Source of the DNA: Betaproteobacteria bacterium UBA1934 | GTDB taxonomy: Bacteria > Pseudomonadota > Gammaproteobacteria > Burkholderiales > Rhodocyclaceae | Direction of reading: 5' to 3' | Assembly: GCA_002337055.1 (NCBI GenBank) | Contig: DDFG01000001.1 | Coordinates: forward strand, 173,061-237,060 | DNA length: 64,000 bases | Shown here: positions 17,328 through 25,981 of the stretch, piece by piece | Layout of the letters: every line of letters begins with the position of its first letter | Position numbering within the stretch: the stretch's first letter is position 1 | Notes under the pieces: generated by a model | Database searches by the model: none | Told to the model about the DNA's origin: nothing | Seen by the model: only the letters and a program-made list of their open reading frames with translations | Translations under genes and position numbers: made by a program

Positions 17328-18101
17328 ATGAAGAAACTGCACTATCACTGCTACGATTTCTCGCCACCCTGGATTCGGGAGAAGACGCCGTTGCTGCTGA
17401 TTCACGGCCACGGTGCCGATTCCGGCAGCTGGTTTACGCAGGTACCGGATTTTGCCCGGCACTTTCCGGTCATCGTCGTCGATTTGCCGGGTTGCGGCGG
17501 CAGCGCCGAATCGGGGCAACGGCTGACCATCGAGGCGATCGCCAAAGCGGTTCGCGACAGCGTGCGCGATCGCTACGGCGATCGACTGAACGTGATGGGG
17601 ATTTCGCTCGGAGGATTCGTCTCGGTGGAACTGGCGGCGCGGTATGCCGATGAAATCGGCAAGCTGGTGCTGATCGGCACACCGCACAGTTTTTCCGAAG
17701 AGTTGAAAATCACGTTGCGCGCCACGCTGGAAGGTTACCGGCATCTCTCGATGAAGGACATCGTCGAGCCGAAGATCGGCCGGGCGTTCGGCCGGCTCGC
17801 ATCGGACGAGATGAAACGCTTTCTCGCCGACGACATTCTGAAGACCTCCAAGGCGGCCTATCTCAATCTCGGCCAGGCGCCAATCGAATACGATCCGCTG
17901 CCGCGCTACCCGTTGATCCAGGCGCGTACGCTGATCATCGCCGGCGAACTGGATTACATCGCTGGGCCGGATCAGGCGCGCAAGATACAGGCCGAATTGC
18001 CGGGATCAGAGCTGTTGATCCTGGCGGACACCGGCCATGCCGCCAATCTCGAAAATCCGGCAGTCATGAATCCGCGCGCGATCGAGTTTTTGCTCGCCTG
18101 A
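17328..18101 (+). CDS. Alpha/beta hydrolase 1
   Basis: This 257-aa enzyme has the oxyanion motif HGHGADSGSW and nucleophile elbow GISLGG (serine near 90). The acidic residue is in the AGELDYIAG loop and the histidine in DTGHAANLENP. It has no signal peptide, so it is cytoplasmic. The start at 17328 follows CCCGGAGG. It is the first of three tandem alpha/beta hydrolases that are all on the + strand, separated by 42 bp and 7 bp, probably in one transcript. The substrate is unknown. Confidence 0.9.
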   Translation: MKKLHYHCYDFSPPWIREKTPLLLIHGHGADSGSWFTQVPDFARHFPVIVVDLPGCGGSAESGQRLTIEAIAKAVRDSVRDRYGDRLNVMGISLGGFVSVELAARYADEIGKLVLIGTPHSFSEELKITLRATLEGYRHLSMKDIVEPKIGRAFGRLASDEMKRFLADDILKTSKAAYLNLGQAPIEYDPLPRYPLIQARTLIIAGELDYIAGPDQARKIQAELPGSELLILADTGHAANLENPAVMNPRAIEFLLA

Positions 18102-18143
18102 ACCGGAACGCGCCGCCACTTTCACCACGGGGAGAAAACAAAG

Positions 18144-18947
18144 ATGCCTCACGCACACGTCAATGGAATCGATCTCTACTACGAAGAGCGCGGAACGGGC
18201 CGACCCCTGGTCTTCATTCCGGGCCTGGGCGGCACTGTCGAGCTCTGGGCTTTGCAGACCCGCTACTTTGCCGATCACTATCGCTGCATTTCCCTGGACA
18301 ACCGGGGCGCGGGGCGCAGCGACAAACCTCAAGGCCCCTATACGCAGGCGCAGTTTGCGCAGGATCTCGCCGGGCTGCTCGATGCGCTGGGCGTCACCGA
18401 GCCGATTCTGCTCGTCGGCGCGTCGATGGGCGGCATCATTGCTCAAGCCTTTATCCACGACTATCCAGAGCGGGTGGCGAAGCTGGTGCTCGCCTGCTCC
18501 GGCGTGTCGGGGGGCGATCCGCACATTACGCCCTGCCCGCCGGAGGTGATGGCCAAGATCACCCATCCGGGCGACACACTCGAGGAAAAAGTCGACGCGT
18601 TGCTGTCGATTTTCTATCACCCCGCTTTTGTTGCCGCGCGCCCAGAAATCCGCAATTTCTATCTACAGCGCAAGATCGAGCCCCAACCGCCGCACGCCTA
18701 TCAGGCCCAGTTGGCGGCCTGCTCCGATCCGCGCCCCTACTACCAGTGGCTCGGCGAGATTCAGGTGCCGGTGCTGGTAATTCACGGCGCCGACGACTTG
18801 GTGTGGCCGCTGAAGAATGCGGAAACCTTGTGCGAGGGCATCGGCGAGCGCGCCGAACTGTATGTGATGGGCGAAGCCGGCCACGTGTTCATGCAGGAGA
18901 AACCGGAAGAATTCAACCGCGCCTTACATGCATTCCTGAAGAAGTGA
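18144..18947 (+). CDS. Alpha/beta hydrolase 2
   Basis: This 267-aa enzyme begins MPHAHVNGIDLYYEERGTG, the usual form of small-molecule hydrolases such as 3-oxoadipate enol-lactonase and its relatives. The nucleophile elbow is GASMGG, the acid is in HGADDLVWP, and the histidine is in GEAGHVFMQEKP. A GGGGAG-type site (ACGGGGAGAA) precedes the ATG. The similarity to PcaD-like lactonases is only at the fold level, so no reaction is assigned. It sits between two other hydrolases of the same fold. Confidence 0.9.
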   Translation: MPHAHVNGIDLYYEERGTGRPLVFIPGLGGTVELWALQTRYFADHYRCISLDNRGAGRSDKPQGPYTQAQFAQDLAGLLDALGVTEPILLVGASMGGIIAQAFIHDYPERVAKLVLACSGVSGGDPHITPCPPEVMAKITHPGDTLEEKVDALLSIFYHPAFVAARPEIRNFYLQRKIEPQPPHAYQAQLAACSDPRPYYQWLGEIQVPVLVIHGADDLVWPLKNAETLCEGIGERAELYVMGEAGHVFMQEKPEEFNRALHAFLKK

Positions 18948-18954
18948 GCGGCAG

Positions 18955-19809
18955 ATGATCGGGGGTTTTTCGCGGCAATATCTGGCGATGCCATCGGGTC
19001 GTCTGGCCTACCTCGCCAACGGCAATGCCGGCCGTCCCAGACTGCTGATGCTGCACGGGGTCAACACGCGTGCCGATTACTTCGACGAATTCCTGCCGTG
19101 CATTGCCGCGCAGTACGACATTTTCGCGCCCGATTTTCGTGGCCACGGCGAGAGTTTTCACACCGACGAGCCCTATAGCCTGACCAACTACGCCCGGGAT
19201 ATCGAATGGCTGATTGGGCAGGTCATCGGCGGGCGTTTCTTCCTGCTTGGCATGTCGCTGGGCGGGCGGGTCGGATTGATGCTGGCGGCGAAGTTCGCCG
19301 CGCGGGTCGACAAGCTGGTCGTTGTCGATGTCGGGCCGGATGTCGATCCGGCCGGTCTGGCGCGCATCATCGATGCGCAGGCGAAACTGCCCGCAGCGTT
19401 CGCCAGCCGCGCAGACCTTGTCGCGTTCTACGCCAGCGCGTATGCCAGCGTGTCGCCGCACTATGTGGAACGCATCATCCGCCATGGCTGGCGGGCGGAT
19501 GCGACGGGGAAGATGACGCGCTCCTACGACCGGCGTGTCTGGGAGCTCGACCCCGATTCGTTCGTGACCGACGCGGCCATGCTCAACGCCCTGCTGCCGC
19601 AGGTGACGATGCCGGTGCTGGTGATCCGTGGCGGGCTAAGCGATATTCTGCGGGCCGATGCCGCGGCGGACTTTGTGCGCAGGTTACCGGACGGGCGGCT
19701 GATCGAGATTCCGGACACCACGCACGGCGTGATCGTCGAGGCGCCGAAAGACTGCGCGGCCGTCATCGAAGCCTTTTTTGCCGACGAGGATCGGGCCACC
19801 TTGACTTGA
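18955..19809 (+). CDS. Alpha/beta hydrolase 3
   Basis: This 284-aa enzyme has an early HGVNTRADYF oxyanion region, the nucleophile elbow GMSLGG, an acid in the IRGGLSDILR loop, and a histidine in PDTTHGVIVEAP. It starts seven bases after hydrolase 2, so the two are very likely co-translated. The lid region is longer than in the first two. The substrate is not known. Confidence 0.88.
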   Translation: MIGGFSRQYLAMPSGRLAYLANGNAGRPRLLMLHGVNTRADYFDEFLPCIAAQYDIFAPDFRGHGESFHTDEPYSLTNYARDIEWLIGQVIGGRFFLLGMSLGGRVGLMLAAKFAARVDKLVVVDVGPDVDPAGLARIIDAQAKLPAAFASRADLVAFYASAYASVSPHYVERIIRHGWRADATGKMTRSYDRRVWELDPDSFVTDAAMLNALLPQVTMPVLVIRGGLSDILRADAAADFVRRLPDGRLIEIPDTTHGVIVEAPKDCAAVIEAFFADEDRATLT

Positions 19810-19858
19810 CGGGTGGGGGCGCAGACACTCCGAGCAACCGCAACCGCCGGAGAACGCC

Positions 19859-21487
19859 ATGCGTCGCCTGTCACTGATTCTCTCCACCCTCTGTGTGCTG
19901 GCGCTCGCGGCGTGTGGCGGAGGGGGCGGTGGGGGCGGCAGCGCCGACCCGGGGCCGCCGACGGCGGTCTCGCCGGTGCCGGCGGGCGTCGACCTGAGTG
20001 CAGTCGAACGCGCCGATCCCGGCAGCACACTCGATGCCGATTGGGTGCATGGCGCCTTCATGCAGATTTTCGTGCGCAGCTATCAGGATAGCGATGGCGA
20101 CGGCATCGGCGACCTCAAGGGGCTGATCGGCCGGCTCGATTACCTGCAATCGCTGGGCGTGCGCGGCCTGTGGCTGCTGCCGGTCAATCGCAGCCAGGAC
20201 CGCGATCATGGCTACGCGGTCGCCAACTACCGCGACATCGAGACCGATTACGGTAGCCTCGCCGATTTCGACGAACTGCTCAAACAGGCGCACCGGCGCG
20301 GCATCGGCGTGGTCGTCGATTACGTCATCAACCACAGTGCGGCCATTCACCCGCTGTTCGTCGCCTCCAGGGCCGATACGACCAACGCATGGCGCAACTG
20401 GTACGTCTGGCAGGCGCCGGCGCCGACCGGCTGGAGCATCTTCGGCGGCAATCCCTGGCGTTTCGGCGGCAGTGGCTATTACTACGCGCCCTTCTCGGAA
20501 ACGATGCCGGACTGGAATCTGCGCGAAAGCAAGGTGGTGGATTTTCACCGCAATAATCTGCGTTTCTGGCTCAACCGGGGCGTGGACGGTTTTCGCTTTG
20601 ATGCGGTCGGCATGCTGTTCGAAAACGGCCCGGCCGCCTGGGAGAACCAGCCGCAGAACCTGACCCTGATGGACGACGTGGCGCTCGAAATCGGCAGTTA
20701 CGCCCGCCGCTTCATGATCTGCGAAGCGCCCTCGGCGTCGGTCGTTTTTGCCGACGCTTGCGGCCGCGCCTTCGCGTTTGGCCTGCAATCGACGCTTATT
20801 GGCGCCGCCAAGGGCGATCCGGTCGCCGTGGCGGCGCTGGCCGCGGCCAACGCCGATCCTGGCCTGAGCCCCTTTCTCTCCAACCACGATGGTTTTGCCG
20901 GCGCCCGCCCGTTCAATCAGTTGAACGGCGACATCGGGTCGCTGAAAGTAGCCGCGGCGCTGAATCTGCTGCGTTCGGGCACGCCCTTCATCTATTACGG
21001 CGAGGAAATCGGCATGGCCGGCGACCCGGCCAATGGCGGCGATCCCGCCATCCGCAACCCGATGAGCTGGACCGCCGACCCCGCCACCGCAGGCTTTACC
21101 AGCGGCCGTCCGTACCGAGTGCTGGCGAACAATTCGACGACATACAACGTCGCTGCGCAGGACGCAGACCCCGATTCCCTGCTCAACCACTACCGGCGTC
21201 TGCTGGCATTGCGCAACGCCCAACCGGCGCTGGCGCGCGGCACGCTGGACGGTGCCAGGGCGGATGGTGCGACGTTGAGCTACTGGCGGCGGGAGGGTAG
21301 CGCGGCAGTGTGGGTCGTGATCCACACTGGGCGCAGCGCCCGCTCCGGATTCGTCGTTGCGGGCTTGCCAGCCAATGTCCGCATGCAAAGGCTCTTCGGG
21401 CCGGGAGGCGATGCGACGGCAGATGCCCAGGGGCAGTTGACGCTCGATCTGCCGGCGCAGTCCATCCACGTCTTCAAGGCGCCATGA
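19859..21487 (+). CDS. GH13 alpha-amylase family lipoprotein
   Basis: This 542-aa protein has a lipoprotein signal (LALAAC) with eight Gly right after the lipidated Cys, a flexible tether to the outer membrane. The catalytic GH13 motifs are present in order: region I DYVINH (D154), region II GFRFDAVG (nucleophile D248), region III ICEAP (acid/base E289) and region IV SNHDG (D344). A C-terminal beta domain follows (about 450-542). It would cleave or rearrange alpha-glucosidic bonds outside the cell or in the periplasm; the exact specificity cannot be told. It overlaps the next gene by four bases (ATGA). Confidence 0.92.
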   Translation: MRRLSLILSTLCVLALAACGGGGGGGGSADPGPPTAVSPVPAGVDLSAVERADPGSTLDADWVHGAFMQIFVRSYQDSDGDGIGDLKGLIGRLDYLQSLGVRGLWLLPVNRSQDRDHGYAVANYRDIETDYGSLADFDELLKQAHRRGIGVVVDYVINHSAAIHPLFVASRADTTNAWRNWYVWQAPAPTGWSIFGGNPWRFGGSGYYYAPFSETMPDWNLRESKVVDFHRNNLRFWLNRGVDGFRFDAVGMLFENGPAAWENQPQNLTLMDDVALEIGSYARRFMICEAPSASVVFADACGRAFAFGLQSTLIGAAKGDPVAVAALAAANADPGLSPFLSNHDGFAGARPFNQLNGDIGSLKVAAALNLLRSGTPFIYYGEEIGMAGDPANGGDPAIRNPMSWTADPATAGFTSGRPYRVLANNSTTYNVAAQDADPDSLLNHYRRLLALRNAQPALARGTLDGARADGATLSYWRREGSAAVWVVIHTGRSARSGFVVAGLPANVRMQRLFGPGGDATADAQGQLTLDLPAQSIHVFKAP

Positions 21488-21972
21488 GTGTGTCAGTCTG
21501 GTGGAAGAACGCGCGCGGCGAGGCCTGGGTGCTGCTGCAAGCGCTGCTTTTTCTGTTGATCCTGTTCGGCCCGACACACTGGCCGGGCGCACCCGCCTGG
21601 CCTGCTCCGTTGGCAACGATAAGCGCGCCGCTCGGGATCGGGCTGGGCGTCGCCGGGCTGATGGTGGCGATACTCTCAGCGCGACACCTCGGTCGCAACC
21701 TCACGCCGCTGCCGCACCCGCGCGACGACGCGCATCTGGTCGTCGGCGGGTTGTATGCGCACGTGCGCCACCCCATGTATTTTTCGGTGCTGTTGATGGC
21801 AGGCGGTTGGGCGCTGTGGCGTCAGGGCGGGCTGACCTTGGTCTATGTCCTGGCACTCGGCATCTTTTTCGACTTGAAGTCGCGTCGCGAGGAGCGTTGC
21901 TTGCTCGAACGCTTTCCTGCCTATGCCGATTATCGCCGCCGGGTAAAGAAACTGATTCCCTGGCTTTACTGA
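21484..21972 (+). CDS. Isoprenylcysteine methyltransferase-like membrane protein
   Basis: This 162-aa protein has four or so hydrophobic helices and the ICMT/PEMT family motif (ARHLGRNLTPLPHP, then YAHVRHPMYFSVLLM). The C-terminal EERCLLERFPAYADYRRRVKKLIPW matches the cytosolic SAM-binding end of the family. It probably methylates a lipid or small hydrophobic substrate. It is translationally coupled to the GH13 gene, though no functional link is obvious. Confidence 0.85.
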   Translation: MSVSVWWKNARGEAWVLLQALLFLLILFGPTHWPGAPAWPAPLATISAPLGIGLGVAGLMVAILSARHLGRNLTPLPHPRDDAHLVVGGLYAHVRHPMYFSVLLMAGGWALWRQGGLTLVYVLALGIFFDLKSRREERCLLERFPAYADYRRRVKKLIPWLY

Positions 21973-21997
21973 AACGCTAGCCCCGATATTCTGAGAC

Positions 21998-23251
21998 ATG
22001 ACCCTTACCCTGAGCATCCAGGAGGCGCGCCGTGTGGCGCTGGCGGCAGGCAGCGGCGCTGGTTTGGCAAACGGTTTTGCAGGTGACGCCGCAGAGAGCG
22101 GTCTGGCGGCGCTCCGCGCCATCGGCTTCGTACAGATCGATACCATTTCCGTGCTGCGTCGGGCGCACGATCATGTGCTATGGAGCCGCGCACCCGCCTG
22201 GCAGCCCGAGGCCATGGCCGCACTGGAAAGGGCGCCGCGCCGCGTCATCGAATACTGGGCGCATGCCGCTGCCTATCTGCCGGTCGAAGATTGGCGCTTT
22301 TGCCGACCACGTATGCGGAGGATTGCTCGCGACGGCCACGAATGGCATCGTTTCGACCCGGCCGTGGCCGACGAGATGATGGCCCGCATACGCGAGGGCG
22401 GACCGTTGCGGACGCGTGAAGCTTCCGCGACGCCCGGCGGAGGCGGGGTATGGTGGGACTGGAAACCGGCGAAAGTGGCGCTCGAATACCTGTTTCACGC
22501 CGGTGCGCTGGTGACGGCCGGACGCGAAGGATTTCAAAAGGTATACGATCTGGCCGAGCGGCATGTGCCCGCCGAGCAGTTTGCTGCGCCGGAGCCGGAT
22601 GCCGAGGAGATGGCGCGTTGGTATGTGGATCGCGCCGTGGCCTCGCTCGGCGTGTTCGCGGAGACCGAAATGACTTACCAGCGCCGCGACGCTACTGCGC
22701 AGGTAGGCGGGGAGGTGGCTTCGCGGCTGGCGGATGGCCGTCTCATGCCGGTGCGTCTCGCCGGCGAAGGCCGCGCGCCGCGGTTGCTGGCGGCGCCGGA
22801 TGTCGTGGCGAGCGCCCTGAACATGCTGGAGCCCGATGAATTGCGGTTGCGATTCCTGTCACCCTTCGATCCGCTGATCATCCAGCGCAAACGCGCGCAA
22901 CGTCTGTTCGGGCTGGAGTACACCATCGAATGCTATGTGCCGGCGGCCAAGCGCCAGTTTGGCTATTTCACCTTGCCCGTGCTGTCCATTGGCCCACGAG
23001 AAACCTGCTTCGTTGGACTGGTCGACGCGGTCATGGATCGCGCCCGCGCGACCTTGGTGATCCGCCGCGCGCGTATTGAAACGCCGCCCGCCGACGCGAA
23101 CGCCTTGTTGGATGCGCTGTCCCGCGAGCTCGCTGCCTTCGCGCGATTCAACGGTGCCAACCGGGTGGAGTGCGAACAAGTGGAAAGCGAATCCGGTATG
23201 TTCGCCCGGCGTTTGCGCGCCCGCCTCAAGGTGGATCGGATTCGCGGGTGA
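21998..23251 (+). CDS. YcaQ/AlkX-like DNA glycosylase (winged-helix, HTH_42)
   Basis: This 417-aa protein shows the YcaQ signature QIDTISVLRRAHDHVLWSR near residue 46, with the QxD catalytic motif as in E. coli YcaQ. Other conserved blocks include EYWAHAAAYLP, LLAAPDVV and FLSPFDPLIIQRKRAQRLFGLEYTIECYVP. The family is known to unhook interstrand crosslinks and remove alkylated bases. It is separate from the AlkA/Ogt pair at 38-40 kb, but together they suggest strong alkylation-damage repair. Confidence 0.88.
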   Translation: MTLTLSIQEARRVALAAGSGAGLANGFAGDAAESGLAALRAIGFVQIDTISVLRRAHDHVLWSRAPAWQPEAMAALERAPRRVIEYWAHAAAYLPVEDWRFCRPRMRRIARDGHEWHRFDPAVADEMMARIREGGPLRTREASATPGGGGVWWDWKPAKVALEYLFHAGALVTAGREGFQKVYDLAERHVPAEQFAAPEPDAEEMARWYVDRAVASLGVFAETEMTYQRRDATAQVGGEVASRLADGRLMPVRLAGEGRAPRLLAAPDVVASALNMLEPDELRLRFLSPFDPLIIQRKRAQRLFGLEYTIECYVPAAKRQFGYFTLPVLSIGPRETCFVGLVDAVMDRARATLVIRRARIETPPADANALLDALSRELAAFARFNGANRVECEQVESESGMFARRLRARLKVDRIRG

Positions 23252-23264
23252 GAGCGATTGGTGA

Positions 23265-23810
23265 CTAGGGAGCGAGGGGCGTGGTATGCGGTTTGGAATA
23301 ACGGCGGATGGCCGCGAGACAGAACCCTGCCGCAAGCAGCAACATGATGGTATCCGGCACCGGTAGCGGCGTGCTGCTGACGATTTCGGCCCTGACCAGA
23401 TAGTTGAGCGGGTCGTAACGCTCCTGGCTGCCGACCATGCCGACATAGACCACGTAGCATTCCGAAGGGTCGATCGCCAGACTGTTGGCTACGAAACGCA
23501 ATTGAGGGTCGCCAAATGGACTTGACTGCGAGGGAGGCAATTCGTTGTCGCCAGTCGCGACACGCTTGCTATCCGGGCCGAGCGGGTTCTTGTCCCAGGC
23601 TGCTGCCCACAAATCGGTGTCCCCCTGGTTGATGACCGACACCGTGACACGATCTCCGGGCTGCACTCTGAGCGAAAAGTACCCAGACCATGTCGACCAT
23701 TGCCACTGACCATCGGTGAGATCGGCCAGATAAAGAGTTGCGTGCGCCGCCGGGGCGTGGGTTAGCAACAGAACTGTTGTCAGCATCACGAACCGTTTGA
23801 GGGTTTTCAT
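23265..23810 (-). CDS. PEP-CTERM-like sorting domain protein
   Basis: This 181-aa exported protein has a signal peptide ending near AHA (about residue 24). The middle is beta-rich (GYFSLRVQPGDRVTVSVINQGDTDLWAAAW). The C-terminus is a variant sorting signal with PVPDT in place of VPEP, then LLLAAGFCLAAIRRY and a basic tail. The variant is less certain than a classical PEP motif but fits the tripartite layout. A GGAAAAG site precedes the ATG at 23810, and a sigma-54 promoter lies upstream. Confidence 0.75.
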   Translation of the reverse strand: MKTLKRFVMLTTVLLLTHAPAAHATLYLADLTDGQWQWSTWSGYFSLRVQPGDRVTVSVINQGDTDLWAAAWDKNPLGPDSKRVATGDNELPPSQSSPFGDPQLRFVANSLAIDPSECYVVYVGMVGSQERYDPLNYLVRAEIVSSTPLPVPDTIMLLLAAGFCLAAIRRYSKPHTTPLAP

Positions 23811-24128
23811 CGCCGCGTCTTTTCCATGACAAAGGGAAATTGGTTAATTCGATATGCATAGCAATTTTTGCGCCGGACACCGGAGTTGGCGTCGTGCCGT
23901 CACCTCGCGCCACAGATATCACCACAACCCAATTTGGTGTAAGGTTTTTCGACAGATTTGCCCGAATCGTTTCAAAACTGCGCGCCAGCTACCACAGGCC
24001 GCCACCGTTGCGGGAAAGCAGCGCGTATTTTTCTGGACGGGGCCAATATCATGTCCGTATGATGTGTCAGGGAAAACATCGGCGGTGTTCGTCCGGTGGC
24101 AGACAGTGGTTTGCGGATCATAAAAACA
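23811..24128. other. Divergent intergenic region
   Basis: No gene is seen here apart from a few shadow ORFs without ribosome-binding sites. It holds the sigma-54 promoter of the PEP-CTERM-like gene (on the - strand). No promoter could be assigned for the GGDEF gene on the right, and no riboswitch fold was recognised. Confidence 0.5.
23859..23877 (-). promoter_or_regulatory. Sigma-54 promoter of the second PEP-CTERM gene
   Basis: Read on the - strand the site is CCGGCGCAAAAATTGCT. The -24 GG (23873-23874) and -12 GC (23861-23862) are 12 bases apart, as required. The -12 element TTGCT is the same as in the site at 188-206; the -24 element is weaker (CCGGCGC in place of TTGGCAC). The site lies about 50 bp before the ATG at 23810. 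Confidence 0.62.
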
Positions 24129-25922
24129 ATGCGGGCTTGGCTTGTCAAACTGGCGATTGCGGTCGCGGTGTCTTACATCGCGATCAATGCTATTTTTGCT
24201 GTTCTAATTGAGCGGGAAGCTGACGAGGTCAGTGCACGCATGATCCTCGGCGACAGCGTCCATTTGCTGGCGACCATGCGCCATGTGTACCGCGAACGAC
24301 TGCAATCCACCGGGTTGGTGTCCAGCATAGCGGGAGTCGAACTTTGTCCGGGCGGAGTGATCGGGGAAATGTCGCGGCGTTCCATGCTCGATCATGCACG
24401 CGGCGTCAGTATTGCCAACGTGTCGGATCGCCCGCGCAATCCCGATAATCGTGCCGATGTCGAAGCGCTGTCGGCGCTAGCGTATTTCAGAACACATGGC
24501 GATGCGAGCGAGTATTTTTCCACCATCAAATTCCCCGATGGGCGGCACGGTTACCAAATGGCGATGCCGCTTCGCGTCGAGACAGGCTGCCTAATGTGTC
24601 ACGGGCCGCGCGCTACGACGTTGCCTATCGTGCAGGCGCGTTACAGCGAAGGTTTCGATTACGCCGTCGGCGATCTGCGCGGTGTGCTCATTGCCCGCAT
24701 CGCGGCCGATAAACTGGAGAGCGAAGGGTTGATGCGGAATCGGCTGGCGGCTGCGGCGGTGAGTGCGCTGGTGCTGGTTGCGCTGCTGTTCTACTTTTTG
24801 AACAAATTCCTGATCGGCCGTCTGCGCATGCTGTTCAACGCCTTTCATCAGCTTGGACAGGGCGTGTATGCGCCGGTACCGGCACCAGCGGGGGGGGACG
24901 AGATTACTGGTGTGCTTCGCAAGTTCAACGACATGGCGGAACTGATTGCCCAGCGTGAGCGCACGATTTCCGACCATGTGGAAACCATCTCGCGGCAGCA
25001 GGAATTCCTCAAGGGCGTGGTCGACAGTCTTGGCGATCCGGTGCTGGTGATCGACAGGCAATACCGGATCATGATGCAGAACGACGCGGCTCGCCGTCTG
25101 ATTGCTGTGGGTTCGCATCCGCGGATCGAGTATTGTCATAGCGCCTTGTTTGGGCTTGAGCAGCCCTGTAGTGATGCGGTCAGGCCTTGTCCCTTGCGTG
25201 CCGCGCTGGCAGGCGAAAGCAAGAGTGCGATCACCTACGCCGTTGTTTCGCCCCATGGTGAAACAAGGCGCTACGAGGGCAACGCGCGCCCGGTCAGCAA
25301 TGCACAGGGCGAGGTCATTGGTATCGTCGAGAATCTGCACGATGTCACGCCGTTTGTGCGCCAGGAAAACGAATTGCGTTTGAGTAACGAGCGGCTCAAC
25401 CAGCAAGCCAATTGCGATCCACTGACAGGGTTGCCCAACAGGCGGGCGATCGAGGAGCGCCTGGAGCAAGCGGTTGACGCGGCGCAATCGGGCGGGCCGG
25501 GATTTGCGCTGGCTTTTGTGGATCTGGACGGATTCAAGGCGGTCAACGACACTTGGGGCCACCTGATGGGAGACGATCTCCTGAAGGCGGTGGCTGGCCG
25601 CTTGCAAAATGCGGTGCGCAAGAGCGATCTGGTCGGCCGTCTGGCGGGTGACGAGTTCGTCGTTGTGGTGCCATATGCCGACGATCATGCCCAACTCGAA
25701 AGGCTTGCCGATCATATTCTCGATGTCCTGCGTCGGCCGGTGGCTCTTGGCAGCGCGACGCTTTCCGTGACCGCCAGCGTGGGCCTCGCGCGCTTCCCGC
25801 AGGACGCGCAAACCTTGATAGAACTCTTCCGCGCGGCGGATGCGGCCATGTATGCCGCTAAGCGTCGGGGACGCAACGGTGCGGTGTTTTTTGCCTGTGC
25901 CGCGCATCGCGACACCGAGTAA
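24129..25922 (+). CDS. Heme-binding Tll0287-like / PAS / GGDEF sensor protein
   Basis: This 597-aa membrane protein has an N-terminal helix, a periplasmic Tll0287-like (DUF3365) domain with a CLMCH heme-c site (C154-H158) followed by the family block YAVGDLRGVL, a second helix (about 208-228), a HAMP-like region, a PAS domain and a C-terminal GGDEF domain. The cyclase motif reads AGDEF (506-510), a variant that can be active, with an RKSD inhibitory site before it. The PAS has three cysteines (C-x10-C-x6-C-P-L) that may sense redox. ATG 24129 is preferred over GTG 24096, but its ribosome-binding site is weak. A heme-based gas or redox signal feeding into c-di-GMP is inferred. Confidence 0.88.
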   Translation: MRAWLVKLAIAVAVSYIAINAIFAVLIEREADEVSARMILGDSVHLLATMRHVYRERLQSTGLVSSIAGVELCPGGVIGEMSRRSMLDHARGVSIANVSDRPRNPDNRADVEALSALAYFRTHGDASEYFSTIKFPDGRHGYQMAMPLRVETGCLMCHGPRATTLPIVQARYSEGFDYAVGDLRGVLIARIAADKLESEGLMRNRLAAAAVSALVLVALLFYFLNKFLIGRLRMLFNAFHQLGQGVYAPVPAPAGGDEITGVLRKFNDMAELIAQRERTISDHVETISRQQEFLKGVVDSLGDPVLVIDRQYRIMMQNDAARRLIAVGSHPRIEYCHSALFGLEQPCSDAVRPCPLRAALAGESKSAITYAVVSPHGETRRYEGNARPVSNAQGEVIGIVENLHDVTPFVRQENELRLSNERLNQQANCDPLTGLPNRRAIEERLEQAVDAAQSGGPGFALAFVDLDGFKAVNDTWGHLMGDDLLKAVAGRLQNAVRKSDLVGRLAGDEFVVVVPYADDHAQLERLADHILDVLRRPVALGSATLSVTASVGLARFPQDAQTLIELFRAADAAMYAAKRRGRNGAVFFACAAHRDTE

Positions 25923-25935
25923 AAAGGCACTTTCA

Positions 25936-25963
25936 AAAAAACCCCGCCACTTGGGCGGGGTTC
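25936..25963 (-). terminator. Intrinsic terminator of the M3 peptidase gene
   Basis: A nine-pair stem AACCCCGCC (25941-25949) with GGCGGGGTT (25955-25963) closes a five-base loop. On the - strand it is followed by seven T. It sits between convergent genes and may also stop + strand transcription, though the tail there is poor. Confidence 0.85.
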
Positions 25964-25981
25964 TGCGGAGCCAGAGGCGGC

